The notes: generated by a model not told the origin, from the letters alone. A stretch of 64,000 nucleotides of DNA from Verrucomicrobiota bacterium (GCA_020630975.1 JAHDID010000020.1:36834-100833), one strand, 5' to 3'. Shown: positions 34,690 to 43,961, counted from the stretch's first letter. A program made the numbers and translations.

Positions 34690-35445
34690 CTACTGCTCGG
34701 ATAAAATCCGCTCAAAAATCGCTCTGCCGACTCGTACTGCTACGGGATTCTCCCGCTCGACCTCCTCTAGCATGCCATTGATCACTGCAGGTGCATCGGT
34801 CAGCACCTGATCGATTACTACAGGGTCTAGCTCGGGTTGCTCGCCATTCAATATCGCCCCGATGATCTCTGGTGCGTGCTGACCGATGGGGTGATCTTTG
34901 AGATTGTCGATCGCGACCGCGACTTCTTGCTCGATTTCGGCTGGATCGATCTGTTTTCCCTCGCCGATCATGCCGCCCAATATCTCAGGAGCACGGTTGA
35001 GGATTTCTCCCTCGATACCCGATAGATCTCCATCCCCAAAAATCACATCTCCCAACACCCCTGCTAGGATGTCCTCCATACCCGATACCTCTGGTTGATC
35101 AGACTGCTCAGATGGCATGGGCTCGTAGTATGGCCTCTCATTATTGCCAGGGTAGCCCTGTGGAACACCTCTTCCACCTACGGCTGGATCTGGAAACTCC
35201 GTGCGCCCAGTGTAGACACCTATAGTGGGATCGTGAGGCTGAGAGCCAGTCCGTACATCCCCCCCTCCTTCAGCACCGATCGGCTTGGCGTCTGGCAGAC
35301 GATAGTCCCTACCATAAGCGGCATCGCCATCTACGATGAGAGCGTCTTTAGGATCGTCACTACTATCCCGGTCCAGAGCCAGCAGAGCTACGGTAGCCAG
35401 GCCCAGTAGGGAGAAACTGAGGATCAGGAAGATGCGCGTTTTCAT
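34690..35445 (-). CDS. Hypothetical single-pass membrane or secreted protein
   Basis: A 251-aa protein I do not recognise. ATG 35445 begins a signal/anchor helix (MKTRIFLILSFSLLGLATVALLAL). Residues about 30-120 are Pro/Gly/Asp rich with GRDYRLPDAKPIGAEGG and a YEPMPSEQS segment. The second half holds repeated units of the form DILAGVLGDVIFGDGDLSG, EILGGMIGEGKQIDPAEIEQEV and EIIGAILNGEQPELDPVVI, roughly 30 aa apart, suggesting helical repeats. It is 76 bp from the DUF1501 gene, on the same strand. Confidence 0.6.
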   Translation of the reverse strand: MKTRIFLILSFSLLGLATVALLALDRDSSDDPKDALIVDGDAAYGRDYRLPDAKPIGAEGGGDVRTGSQPHDPTIGVYTGRTEFPDPAVGGRGVPQGYPGNNERPYYEPMPSEQSDQPEVSGMEDILAGVLGDVIFGDGDLSGIEGEILNRAPEILGGMIGEGKQIDPAEIEQEVAVAIDNLKDHPIGQHAPEIIGAILNGEQPELDPVVIDQVLTDAPAVINGMLEEVERENPVAVRVGRAIFERILSEQ

Positions 35446-35521
35446 CACTATCAGTATAGCAGGCCCACCGAGCAAAGACCAACAGAATCGAAACCTCAAT
35501 CCAGGGCCCCAATTGCTCACT

Positions 35522-36799
35522 TTAAACCAATAACTGTTTCACCACTCGCCCCTCACTGATCGGCACTGGCCTGCCTATCGGGGTGTCTAGGTGGTGCTCT
35601 GGGTCTATGCTTAGAGCGGAATAAACAGTGGCATGCAGATCCTCCACTGTTACGGGCTGAATAGGTTGCTTCTTCTCGCCTGCCGGGTCGGTTTGGCCAA
35701 TGACTCTCCCTTTGGCGATACCACCACCTCCGAGCAAGGCAGAAAAACCATGCGGCCAATGGTCGCGCCCATCAGCATTATTATGCAGGGGTGTCCGCCC
35801 AAACTCGGTGGCACAGATCACGATCGTATCATCATACCGATCCCTAGCCCGCAACTCGCCGATGAGACTGGCTAGCGCAGGGTCGAGGATGTCTGTGCGC
35901 TTGCGTTGATTCTCCTGATTGTTGATATGAGTGTCCCAGCCCCCGAGCGTCACCTCCACACAGCGCACACCAGACTCGATCAGCTGTACCGCAGCTAGAC
36001 AGCTACGACCAAAAGCATGATCTCCAAAGGGTGCTTTCACACTCAGGGGGACCGCCGACACATCAAACGCCGCCAACTGCTCAGAAGTCATCATCTGCCG
36101 AGCACGTTGCGTGTTTGAGATGTGCTGAGTCCGCTGGGCATCGAGATCTGCCAATCGCCCTTGCGCAAAACTCTCCTCAAGTATCGACAGCGCCTCGTAG
36201 CGACTCTGCTCTCGCCGTGGACTGACTCGGGCACTCAGGTCTGGCACCGGCCACTGCGGATCACCCATGCGAAAGGCATCGTACTTCGCACCCAAATAGC
36301 CCCCTCGCCCTGCGTGATCCCCCGAGATGATAGAAATGTGTGTGGGGATGTCGATCTGCGGATCGGGCAGCTGATGACAGACGATAGCTCCCATCGACGG
36401 GTGCTCGATCCCTGGAAACAAACGGTGCCCTGTCTTGACCTGATAAGTCGCGCGGGAGTGATCGCCCTCCTGACTCACCAGCGACCGCACCACCGAGCAC
36501 TCATGCATCCACTCAGCGGTCTGCTCAAGGCTTGCTGAAAATTGCACGCCTGGCAGCGAGGTCTTAATCGCTCGCCCACCATAGGCAATAGCTGCCCCAG
36601 GATGTGGATCGAAACTCTCCAACTGGCTCATGCCACCCTGCATCCAGAGTAAGATGACTGACTTGGGGCACCGACTCGCATCCTGCTCAGCAGCCACTGC
36701 CAAGCTATCCGCTATCGGCGTCAGCCAAGGCAGCGCAGCGGCGCCCAAGACTTTGCGTCTGGACCAGAAATGACCTGTTTTACCGCATGCCCCCTCCAT
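35522..36799 (-). CDS. Second DUF1501 domain protein
   Basis: A 425-aa exported protein with SRRKVLGAAALPWLTP near residues 14-29, a Tat-like signal. DUF1501 motifs are present: VILLWMQGGMSQLESFDPHPGA near 50, DHSRATYQVKTGH near 115, HPSMGAIVCHQL, GGWDTH near 285, ATEFGRTPLHNNADGRDHWPHGFSA near 330. The sequence is shorter than the 6551 protein and lacks a PSD1 partner next to it; the neighbour upstream is a signal-peptide protein of unknown function. The start codon is 1 bp from paired repeat copy 4. Confidence 0.88.
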   Translation of the reverse strand: MEGACGKTGHFWSRRKVLGAAALPWLTPIADSLAVAAEQDASRCPKSVILLWMQGGMSQLESFDPHPGAAIAYGGRAIKTSLPGVQFSASLEQTAEWMHECSVVRSLVSQEGDHSRATYQVKTGHRLFPGIEHPSMGAIVCHQLPDPQIDIPTHISIISGDHAGRGGYLGAKYDAFRMGDPQWPVPDLSARVSPRREQSRYEALSILEESFAQGRLADLDAQRTQHISNTQRARQMMTSEQLAAFDVSAVPLSVKAPFGDHAFGRSCLAAVQLIESGVRCVEVTLGGWDTHINNQENQRKRTDILDPALASLIGELRARDRYDDTIVICATEFGRTPLHNNADGRDHWPHGFSALLGGGGIAKGRVIGQTDPAGEKKQPIQPVTVEDLHATVYSALSIDPEHHLDTPIGRPVPISEGRVVKQLLV

Positions 36800-36800
36800 G

Positions 36801-36837
36801 ATTCAATAGGGTACAGAAAAAACTCAATAGGGTACAA
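36801..36837. repeat. Paired 16-bp direct repeat, 21-bp period (copy 4)
   Basis: ATTCAATAGGGTACAG at 36801-36816 and ACTCAATAGGGTACAA at 36822-36837. On the minus strand it reads TTGTACCC and ends one base before the ATG of the DUF1501 gene at 36799. Confidence 0.9.
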
Positions 36838-36846
36838 TGCCGCCAA

Positions 36847-37890
36847 CTACTCCGTCGGCTCTGCCGCTTCCGCCTCCTCTGTAGGCTCCGGCGCAGTGTA
36901 GGTGAAGCTGATAGCGGGTTTCAGCCAAAACGCCCAATCCTCTGCGCCGCCGCCATTACTGAGGACGGAAAGGATCAGAGTATTAGCTGGCTGAAACGCG
37001 ATCTCGATATCCTCGCCTCGGCGACTACCATGGATCGCCTCAGTCCGGTGGACTTCGCCCTCGGTATCCGTCTCGATGGTAAAGACGACATTGCCTTTCT
37101 TGGATCGGTTTTCGATACAGGCGATCGCTTGAAAGCCCTGGATCGGCTCGGCAAAGTGAAACGTGTATTTACCCGGTGAATGACTGTATAGGATCTCGCT
37201 ACGAGCGTAGCCCTTGCCACGATAGTGGCGCACCCAGTCAGACTCATTCTTGATTGCATGGTTAAAGTAGTGCCCACCCTCTGCCTCGCAGTCGAGCCCC
37301 GATAGGCTGATCCACTCGGAATCGAAACTAGCGGGTGTCTCGCTCTTTGCTGGAGTCTTTGCCGCCTCTGCGACCAGCGCTGCTGCAGCAGATACACGCT
37401 CCTCTGCGGAGATCTTTTCGACTTCAGCTCTCACCTCCTTTGCCTGCGCCACATCTCCGGCTTTTATCGCCGCCCGCTTGATCGCAGCGAGACTGGCGGT
37501 GTAGTCACTGTGCCATTGGGAGATTTTCTGAGCCTCTTGCAGCTGGATATGCTCGCACTGCTCTCGGTAGACATCGCGCAGGCGGGCTAGCTCGCCATCC
37601 TCTGCTGGCAACTCGCAGACACACTGGGTGAAGGCAAATGAATGGATCTCGGCATCCAATGCCTCTAGACGCTCCAGACTACCCAGGCGAGTTGACTGCT
37701 GGCGGACTTTCAACAGTTCAGCAAAGTAGCGCTTCTTCAGAGCCACTTGCGACTGCTCGCTTTCTAGCAAAATCGTATTGAGCCCGAGATACTGAGTATT
37801 GCGCAGCTCAGATAGCTCTGATGCGACTGCTAGCTGCAGGACTAAAAACGACGAAACAATGAGAGAGTGATACAGGGAACGAAGAGACAT
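36847..37890 (-). CDS. Secreted protein with coiled-coil and NPCBM-like C-terminal domain
   Basis: A 347-aa protein, not firmly recognised. A signal peptide (residues about 1-24) is followed by a long helical, coiled-coil-like region (about 30-175). The C-terminal part (about 190-335) begins EWISLSGLDCEAEGGHYFNHAIKNESDW and has alternating strands, which resembles an NPCBM/NEW2-type carbohydrate-binding fold; this is a weak match. The last 12 residues are acidic. It lies upstream of the DUF1501 gene on the same strand, with paired repeat copy 4 between them, and downstream of the YHYH-sulfatase. Confidence 0.55.
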   Translation of the reverse strand: MSLRSLYHSLIVSSFLVLQLAVASELSELRNTQYLGLNTILLESEQSQVALKKRYFAELLKVRQQSTRLGSLERLEALDAEIHSFAFTQCVCELPAEDGELARLRDVYREQCEHIQLQEAQKISQWHSDYTASLAAIKRAAIKAGDVAQAKEVRAEVEKISAEERVSAAAALVAEAAKTPAKSETPASFDSEWISLSGLDCEAEGGHYFNHAIKNESDWVRHYRGKGYARSEILYSHSPGKYTFHFAEPIQGFQAIACIENRSKKGNVVFTIETDTEGEVHRTEAIHGSRRGEDIEIAFQPANTLILSVLSNGGGAEDWAFWLKPAISFTYTAPEPTEEAEAAEPTE

Positions 37891-37945
37891 AGCCCACGAC
37901 TATCACAAGTCGCAGGCCGCATCAAGCCTACCGCGAACTAAGGGA

Positions 37946-40900
37946 CTAAGGTGTGCCCTGCACCAAATTGCCATCCTTATCGTAGACCACGATAGCCTGC
38001 ACCGGCAGCGTGCGCGTGCTACCATTATTGAGCAGGAATTTAACCTCTGCGCCGGAGAATGTGAAAGGCGCAGAACCCTCTGTGTAGGATAGTTTCCCTT
38101 GGGTCCAATCTTTATCCAAGCCTACCGATCCCGGATCTGGTTTGACCCGTGCCGTCACAAAAATCTCGAGCCCATCCTCTACCTCGGCAGAGAAAGGCAA
38201 AGTCGTGGTGTCGGGTGCTTGAGTCGGGGCTGCCCCGGTCGGATTGGTATGTAGGTAGACCGTGTACTCCTCTGTCACAGCAGGGTCGCTGAAGCCCCCG
38301 CCCAGAGCTTGGTGCTTGGCGATACACGCGTCGAAAGCATCGCGAGCGGTGCCCGAGAGCAGTGCCTGCGCCGAGGCCACATCTAGCGCGCCATTGATCA
38401 AGTCGTCCGCTTCATTGCTATCAGATCCGAGGTGGTAAAACTCATAACTCGGTGTGTCGTAGCGATCGTTAGGATTGCCCCGAGCAATCAGCTTGTAGTC
38501 TGGGTAGCTACCCAAACGAATAGAGCGCCCATCCTCACCGCTGGCAGTCACCTCTTCAAACAGCTCCGCCGATGCGTAGCGATCTGCCGTATCAGTCCCC
38601 GCTAGGATAGGCACGATACTTTGCGAGTCCAGCGCCACACCACTAGGTGCGGGCAGCCCGGCCATATCCAACACGGTACTGAAGATATCTGCGGAGTTAA
38701 CCAACGTATCCGATGCTGTGCCAGCTAGGTGATTGGCTACTGCGGGCCCTTTGATCACCATCGGCACGTGGATCCCCCCCTCGAACAAAGTTCCCTTTGC
38801 GCGAGAGCTAGGCACTGGATTACCGTTGCTACTAGTGGTCATGCCATAAGGAGCCTGGATCGACTGAACGGGCGTGCCATTGTCGCCGATGATGATGATA
38901 TTGGTCCGCGACTCGTCGACCGACTCAAGCAGACGGCCTATCTCGGTATCTAGTGCCTCTAGCGCCTGAATATATCGGCGATAGTCTTGATTACCGCTAC
39001 CTGTGGGATAGGTACCACCAGGGCCACCGGTACCTTGCAGCAAGTCACTATCAGGCTGGTGGAACGGAGAGTGAGGCGCATGGAAGCCCATCCACACAAA
39101 CCAAGGCTCACCGACCTGGTTCCGAGCATCAATGAAGGCCTTTGCCTCATTCACCTGATCCGTAGTCGCATAGGTGATGCTGTTGCTACTCACACCATTG
39201 CGATTCTTTGTCCACGCATCGTAATCGGCCAGATTATCGTTGGCTCCAGCGAAGAATGGCCAGTGACCACGAGTGCGGTAGCCCTCATTTCCCCCGCCTA
39301 AATGCCACTTACCAAAAGCCGCTAACTCGTAGGGAGAATCATTATCATCAAACACACGTGGCAGAGGATGCTCATCGCCTTGGATGTTGAAGGCATTGCC
39401 TGGAGGCGAGCCTACGGTAGTCCTGTGCGCTTGGCGGCCTGTCAAAATAGTCGCACGTGTCGGCGAGCACTGTGCATTGGCATAAGCTCTGGTAAACCTC
39501 ACTCCCGAAGCAGCGATCCCCTCCATGGTATCCATCGTGGCATAGTAGTTTCCAGACACACCACCGTTGTCCCAAGGGCTATGGTCATGGCCCCAGTCAT
39601 CCACGATGAGTAGTAGGATATTGTCCTTCTGTGTGTGGGTGTAAGTGCCCGTATAGGTCACTCCATCCCAGACTGCTACTACCGTGTAGGAGCCTGTAGC
39701 TAGATTCGCCGGTGCAGCCACTGACACCTTGTCCTGCTCGGGACGCGCCAGCAATGTCACGGGTGCTCCATCGAAGGTAATGCTATCGGGTAGGTCTGCC
39801 AAAGCCACTGGTGGATTGCTAGAGCCAGATAGAGTCACGGTGACCAAGGTGTACTCCGATGGCGCAGGCTGAGTGCCTAGATCGAGCATGGTATTATCGT
39901 AGGCATCGAGCGACTCCAGCTGCACACGATAGAAGCGCTTGTCATCCACTAAAGCCACACCTGGATCTGCGAGAGTGCCCTCCTCGGAGGCCGACTTCAC
40001 TCGTATCGGCATCTGATCCCAGCTAGTCGCACCATCGGCGGGATCACCCGTCGTGGTCTCGACACGGTAGTTACCACCAGCTACGGCGTCCCAGGTCAGA
40101 GTCACGTCTCCACTGAACTCGTCCACAGCGATGGCTTTCATATTGCCCGCCACATTCTCAGGACCGGCGAAGTATTGCTGTACACTACCAGATACAGCTG
40201 GCAGAGCATTGGGATTGTTCTCCAGATTGAGCACCTCGCCAGTCGGGTCTGCGTAGTATTTGCGACCGATGATATAGGGGAAAAATGGCACCACTTCATT
40301 GCTGGCATTCACTGCAGTTGAGATGAAGTAGGCGTACGTGCCGCCGGGGTACTCAGGCGTTACGCACTGTCTGCCATTGTATAGATCGAGGTGAAAGTCG
40401 CCACCCGTTCCATCGACGATCTGCCGCTGTCCGACATCACCACGGTACTCGTAGTCTTCGACATAATGCCCTAGCAGAAAGTTATCGCCATTGTTCGGAT
40501 CGCCTACCACTGGACCATAGCGCGTTGAATCGATCTGCGACCCATTATTTCCCTCGCCGACATCCAGACTCCACTGCGGAACAGACGTCCGCTGGTCTCC
40601 AGGGTTGAGAGAGCGCAGCTGGTAGCCACCTATCATGCGCACGATCGAGCTGCTAGCATTGGTGGGGTTGTCATAGCCATAAGGCCCGTAGACCGGGATG
40701 CCCCCACGAGTCCAACCGAGGATAGGCGAGTGCTTGGTCGGAGGTGCGACGGCCTCGGTGTAGATTCGTAGAATCGCGTTTGCATCGTTGGGATCTGGCT
40801 GCTCGCTGTAGCTGATATTATCGTCTAGCAGGTAGCGCAGAGCGATAGGGCTAGCGTGGTAGTGATGTAGAGACCCAGCCTGGTGAGCATAAGCCGGATC

Positions 40901-41509
40901 GAAAGTCACCGACTCGTTGTGATACGCATCGCGATTCCACACCCCGTCTCCATTCTGCACCGGATCGCCAGTGACAGGATCGGTAAAGTTTCCGGTGATA
41001 TCGGCGGCGTAATCAGTGCTGTAGGACATCGCATCGCGAAAATCAAACATCGCCACACCATCGATGAAGATACCGATACTACCCAGATTAGACGGGCTCC
41101 GAGCCCCTATCGAGCCGGGTATAGTCGGCACTCTGGGTATACGATAGACGCTACGACTACGACTGAGCTGGCTCGGGTAGTTGTTAAAGATGTTAGTATC
41201 ACCCTCATTCAAGTACCATGGCCCCATCGGGTGAAATGGCATGCCACTCGAGGTGATGTAGATCCAGTTGGCATCGTATCTGATATCCGTCACACCGGCA
41301 TAGGCTGGCTGCAGCTGATTCCCCTGACCATGGCTCCAGGTCGTGACCGGCTCCGTGGCATACTTGTCCGGGTAAAGGCTCGCATATCGGCCAGAGTATT
41401 CGGTAAACCAAGAACTGAGCTGAGGATCTCCTAACACAGCAGACGGCTGTGCTACCAAAGCCAAACATGCCGCTGCCAGAAGGGACGAAAGAATCGTATG
41501 GAAGGTCAT
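37946..41509 (-). CDS. Fusion of YHYH domain and sulfatase
   Basis: A 1187-aa exported protein. After a signal peptide (about residues 1-27), residues about 70-430 match the YHYH domain (VTFDPAYAHQAGSLHHYHASPIALRYLLDD, then SPILGWTRGGIPVYGPYGY), a fold found in Planctomycetes and other bacteria. A linker with beta-domain features (about 450-635) leads to a sulfatase: DNILLLIVDDWGHDHSPWD, then CSPTRATILTGR near residue 680. In that motif, the Cys of C-x-P-S/T-R would be converted to formylglycine by a separate enzyme. AFGKWHLGG near 737, FHAPHSPF and NIIIIGDNGTP are other sulfatase motifs. It likely removes sulfate from a polysaccharide. Its anaerobic or aerobic maturation partner is not in the window. 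Confidence 0.88.
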   Translation of the reverse strand: MTFHTILSSLLAAACLALVAQPSAVLGDPQLSSWFTEYSGRYASLYPDKYATEPVTTWSHGQGNQLQPAYAGVTDIRYDANWIYITSSGMPFHPMGPWYLNEGDTNIFNNYPSQLSRSRSVYRIPRVPTIPGSIGARSPSNLGSIGIFIDGVAMFDFRDAMSYSTDYAADITGNFTDPVTGDPVQNGDGVWNRDAYHNESVTFDPAYAHQAGSLHHYHASPIALRYLLDDNISYSEQPDPNDANAILRIYTEAVAPPTKHSPILGWTRGGIPVYGPYGYDNPTNASSSIVRMIGGYQLRSLNPGDQRTSVPQWSLDVGEGNNGSQIDSTRYGPVVGDPNNGDNFLLGHYVEDYEYRGDVGQRQIVDGTGGDFHLDLYNGRQCVTPEYPGGTYAYFISTAVNASNEVVPFFPYIIGRKYYADPTGEVLNLENNPNALPAVSGSVQQYFAGPENVAGNMKAIAVDEFSGDVTLTWDAVAGGNYRVETTTGDPADGATSWDQMPIRVKSASEEGTLADPGVALVDDKRFYRVQLESLDAYDNTMLDLGTQPAPSEYTLVTVTLSGSSNPPVALADLPDSITFDGAPVTLLARPEQDKVSVAAPANLATGSYTVVAVWDGVTYTGTYTHTQKDNILLLIVDDWGHDHSPWDNGGVSGNYYATMDTMEGIAASGVRFTRAYANAQCSPTRATILTGRQAHRTTVGSPPGNAFNIQGDEHPLPRVFDDNDSPYELAAFGKWHLGGGNEGYRTRGHWPFFAGANDNLADYDAWTKNRNGVSSNSITYATTDQVNEAKAFIDARNQVGEPWFVWMGFHAPHSPFHQPDSDLLQGTGGPGGTYPTGSGNQDYRRYIQALEALDTEIGRLLESVDESRTNIIIIGDNGTPVQSIQAPYGMTTSSNGNPVPSSRAKGTLFEGGIHVPMVIKGPAVANHLAGTASDTLVNSADIFSTVLDMAGLPAPSGVALDSQSIVPILAGTDTADRYASAELFEEVTASGEDGRSIRLGSYPDYKLIARGNPNDRYDTPSYEFYHLGSDSNEADDLINGALDVASAQALLSGTARDAFDACIAKHQALGGGFSDPAVTEEYTVYLHTNPTGAAPTQAPDTTTLPFSAEVEDGLEIFVTARVKPDPGSVGLDKDWTQGKLSYTEGSAPFTFSGAEVKFLLNNGSTRTLPVQAIVVYDKDGNLVQGTP

Positions 41510-41627
41510 ATTGAGAATGTTGTCTGAGTAACCTTACCATTAGATTGCTGTACTGAGCATTAAGTTTCGGCTTTGCTTAGCACTTCCAAAGACACGCCCC
41601 CGAAAACTTAGCATTCGAGGATCTTGT

Positions 41628-41669
41628 TTATTGTTTTTATTGTAAATATGATAATTATATGATATCCTC
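41628..41669 (+). promoter_or_regulatory. AT-rich upstream element shared with paralogue A
   Basis: It carries the same TTATTGTTTTTAT, TATGAT-ATTAT and TGATATC series as 3996-4040, ending 5 bp before ATG 41675. It probably holds the promoter of the paralogue. Confidence 0.5.
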
Positions 41670-41674
41670 ACCGC

Positions 41675-43885
41675 ATGTACGTAACAGTCAGTTCCCGCCC
41701 GCATAAACTCTGCACGGTTCTATGCACTACAGTTTCTTCGCTCACCCTTCTCACTCAGGATCTTTCTGCTGATACCGCTCCTTCAGTTCCAGCTCTAGCG
41801 ATCCAGGCACCTGCGCCAACAGCTTCGGTCAACACCTTGAGTGGCGATATCACCATCCTACGGGATGGCAAGCCGATCCTCAGTGGCGATGTGAACCTGA
41901 TCCCAGATGGCAAGGGAGGCGTGACGCTGATCCCGAAAAAGAGCACCACTCTAGAGGGCGACATGATGCTCATCCCAGGTGGCTCCTACGACCTAAAAGG
42001 CGATCTGACCTTTGTACCAAACGGAGTGGTCACATTCGGTGGCACACAAAAGGTAGAGAAAGGCCATGTCCTCAAATCTGGCGGCACGACCCAGCATAAA
42101 ACTTTCACACCGGTCTATCAGGACCCTAGTAAGGGAGCCAGCTCCCCAGTCCTAAAAGTCGATCTCGATCAGAGAGGGCGCCCCGTAAGCGAAGGCTGGG
42201 AGAAGCCACGTGTGCCAATCGCCCAGACCTTGCCTGCTCCAATCGTGGAAGTCCCTGCTGAGAGAGGCCCATTCGTGGAGACTCACTCTCTCAGTGGCGA
42301 TGTGAAGCTGTATCGAGATGGCAAAGAGATCCTAAACGGCAATGTCCGTCTCATCCCACAGGACGATGGCACCATCAAACTCATCCCTAAAGAGGCAGTC
42401 ACTCTCGAGGGAGATATGGTGCTCGCCCCCGGCGGGGAATACACCATCAAGGGTGGCAATGTTTTCGCCGAAGCAGGCGAAGGTGGCGCACAGTTTTCAG
42501 GCAGCGATTGGATCAGCATCGTCGATCCTGGAAAAGGCTTCACTCTCGGGAAGAACGAAATGAGCGAGAAATACACTCAGCAAGGTTTCTTCGAGGCCGG
42601 TAAGGAAGACCGTGAGAGATACTTCTCGCAGGCACCGCAGCTCGGCTCTGGCCCGACCCTACCTCCAGGAGAGGTCGGTTCTGGACCTACACTCACGCTA
42701 CCAGGTGATAAACCAGGCCATAAAGCTCCAAACGGTGGTCACTTTCCACCTCACTGGGGCGCTCCACCAGAAATGCAAACCATGGATTATGGCACTTTAC
42801 CTGGCGGCTATGGCAACGGCAGCAGCACCCTCGCTGGTTGGATAGCCAATAATTTGAAAAAAGACCGCGAGAATGGTGAGCTAGGCTCAGGCCCAACTCC
42901 TCCTGAAAACAATCTTGGACACAAAGCACCCAACGGAAACCACTTCCCGAAGCATTGGGGCAACCCGCCACAGATCCAAACCCGTGACCTAGGTGATCTC
43001 CCAGGCGGTTACGGTAAAGGCAGTGGCACGCTAGCTCGTTGGATCGCTGAAAATCTGAAGAAAGACAGGGAGAACCCACAGCTCGGCTCAGGCCCGACCC
43101 TGCCGCCCGGCTCAACTGGTGGTGGTGAACTGGCTGGCGGTAAATGGCACGATGGTGGTGAGTGGAAACTCGGCTACCGAGACGACCAGGAAGTCCAAAA
43201 ACTCGACATCAAATCGACAGATGGCGGTAAGACCTTTGAAGGTTGGATGCAATATGAGGGCGAAGGCCCTATCCGGTTCCGTGCTGTGCAGACTGAGGAC
43301 GGCAGCTACATAGTAGAAAACCAGTGGGGCTCGGAAAACTCCAAGTGGCACTACGGTGGCAAGTGGGAGCTCGGTGGTCGAGACGACCAAAAGGTCGTGG
43401 ACATCTCTATCGAAAGGCGCGACGGCGAACTCGCAGGTGAGATGACTTATGAAGGCGAAGGCCCGATCGGCTTCCGCTCAAAGCAAGGCAAGGACGGGAA
43501 GTTCATTGTAGAGAACCAGTGGGGAGTAAAGCTTCCTCTGACCCCAGAAATCACAGTCGATCCTATCCTAGTGGCCCTCCCTGGTGGCCCTATCGATGGC
43601 GGCGGCTTGCTACCACCAGAAGTCGTGGTCGAAGTCGAAATCGAGGACCCTATCATCCTACCTGGTATCCAAGAGCGCCAACCTATCGATGGTGGTGGCA
43701 TCAAGCCAGATGTCATTTCGGTCGAGCTGCCATCCGGTGATTACTCAGATCCACTCGGGCTAAAAGGATTCTCATCTCAAGATGCACACCTAAACAAATA
43801 TCTGCAGCGCCTTCAAAACCAGATCAACACCGGTCTCACAGACGAGCAGAAAGCACGGCTATTTGAGAGAAGATCGCAACGTTAG
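41675..43885 (+). CDS. Secreted modular protein, paralogue B, with OAA-type lectin repeats
   Basis: A 736-aa protein with a signal peptide (about 1-32). Two family modules (about 55-135 and 205-285) resemble those of the genes at 4046 and 33696. A duplicated module of about 53 aa follows (around 348-400 and 413-466; GHKAPNG.HFP.HWG.PP, LPGGYG.GS.TLA.WI), separated by LGSGPT linkers. Residues about 488-620 match the two-repeat lectin OAA: GG.W..GG.W.LG.R.DQ, DGG.TF.G.M.Y.GEGPI.FR and IVENQWG, then the second unit ending VENQWG. OAA lectins bind high-mannose glycans. The order is permuted: the VENQWG strand that opens OAA is at the C-terminal end here. The family C-terminal motif DPLGLKGFSSQD closes the protein. 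Secreted; glycan binding is inferred. Confidence 0.85.
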   Translation: MYVTVSSRPHKLCTVLCTTVSSLTLLTQDLSADTAPSVPALAIQAPAPTASVNTLSGDITILRDGKPILSGDVNLIPDGKGGVTLIPKKSTTLEGDMMLIPGGSYDLKGDLTFVPNGVVTFGGTQKVEKGHVLKSGGTTQHKTFTPVYQDPSKGASSPVLKVDLDQRGRPVSEGWEKPRVPIAQTLPAPIVEVPAERGPFVETHSLSGDVKLYRDGKEILNGNVRLIPQDDGTIKLIPKEAVTLEGDMVLAPGGEYTIKGGNVFAEAGEGGAQFSGSDWISIVDPGKGFTLGKNEMSEKYTQQGFFEAGKEDRERYFSQAPQLGSGPTLPPGEVGSGPTLTLPGDKPGHKAPNGGHFPPHWGAPPEMQTMDYGTLPGGYGNGSSTLAGWIANNLKKDRENGELGSGPTPPENNLGHKAPNGNHFPKHWGNPPQIQTRDLGDLPGGYGKGSGTLARWIAENLKKDRENPQLGSGPTLPPGSTGGGELAGGKWHDGGEWKLGYRDDQEVQKLDIKSTDGGKTFEGWMQYEGEGPIRFRAVQTEDGSYIVENQWGSENSKWHYGGKWELGGRDDQKVVDISIERRDGELAGEMTYEGEGPIGFRSKQGKDGKFIVENQWGVKLPLTPEITVDPILVALPGGPIDGGGLLPPEVVVEVEIEDPIILPGIQERQPIDGGGIKPDVISVELPSGDYSDPLGLKGFSSQDAHLNKYLQRLQNQINTGLTDEQKARLFERRSQR

Positions 43886-43919
43886 AATCTACCCATAGGT
43901 CCCGCAAAAATCACTATCC

Positions 43920-43955
43920 AGCCGCACCTGTTTTCCTACGGGTGCGGCTTTTTTT
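43920..43955 (+). terminator. Rho-independent terminator after paralogue B
   Basis: GCCGCACC (43921-43928) pairs with GGTGCGGC (43941-43948), followed by seven T residues. It lies just before the end of the convergent histidine kinase gene. Confidence 0.85.
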
Positions 43956-43961
43956 GTCGCT

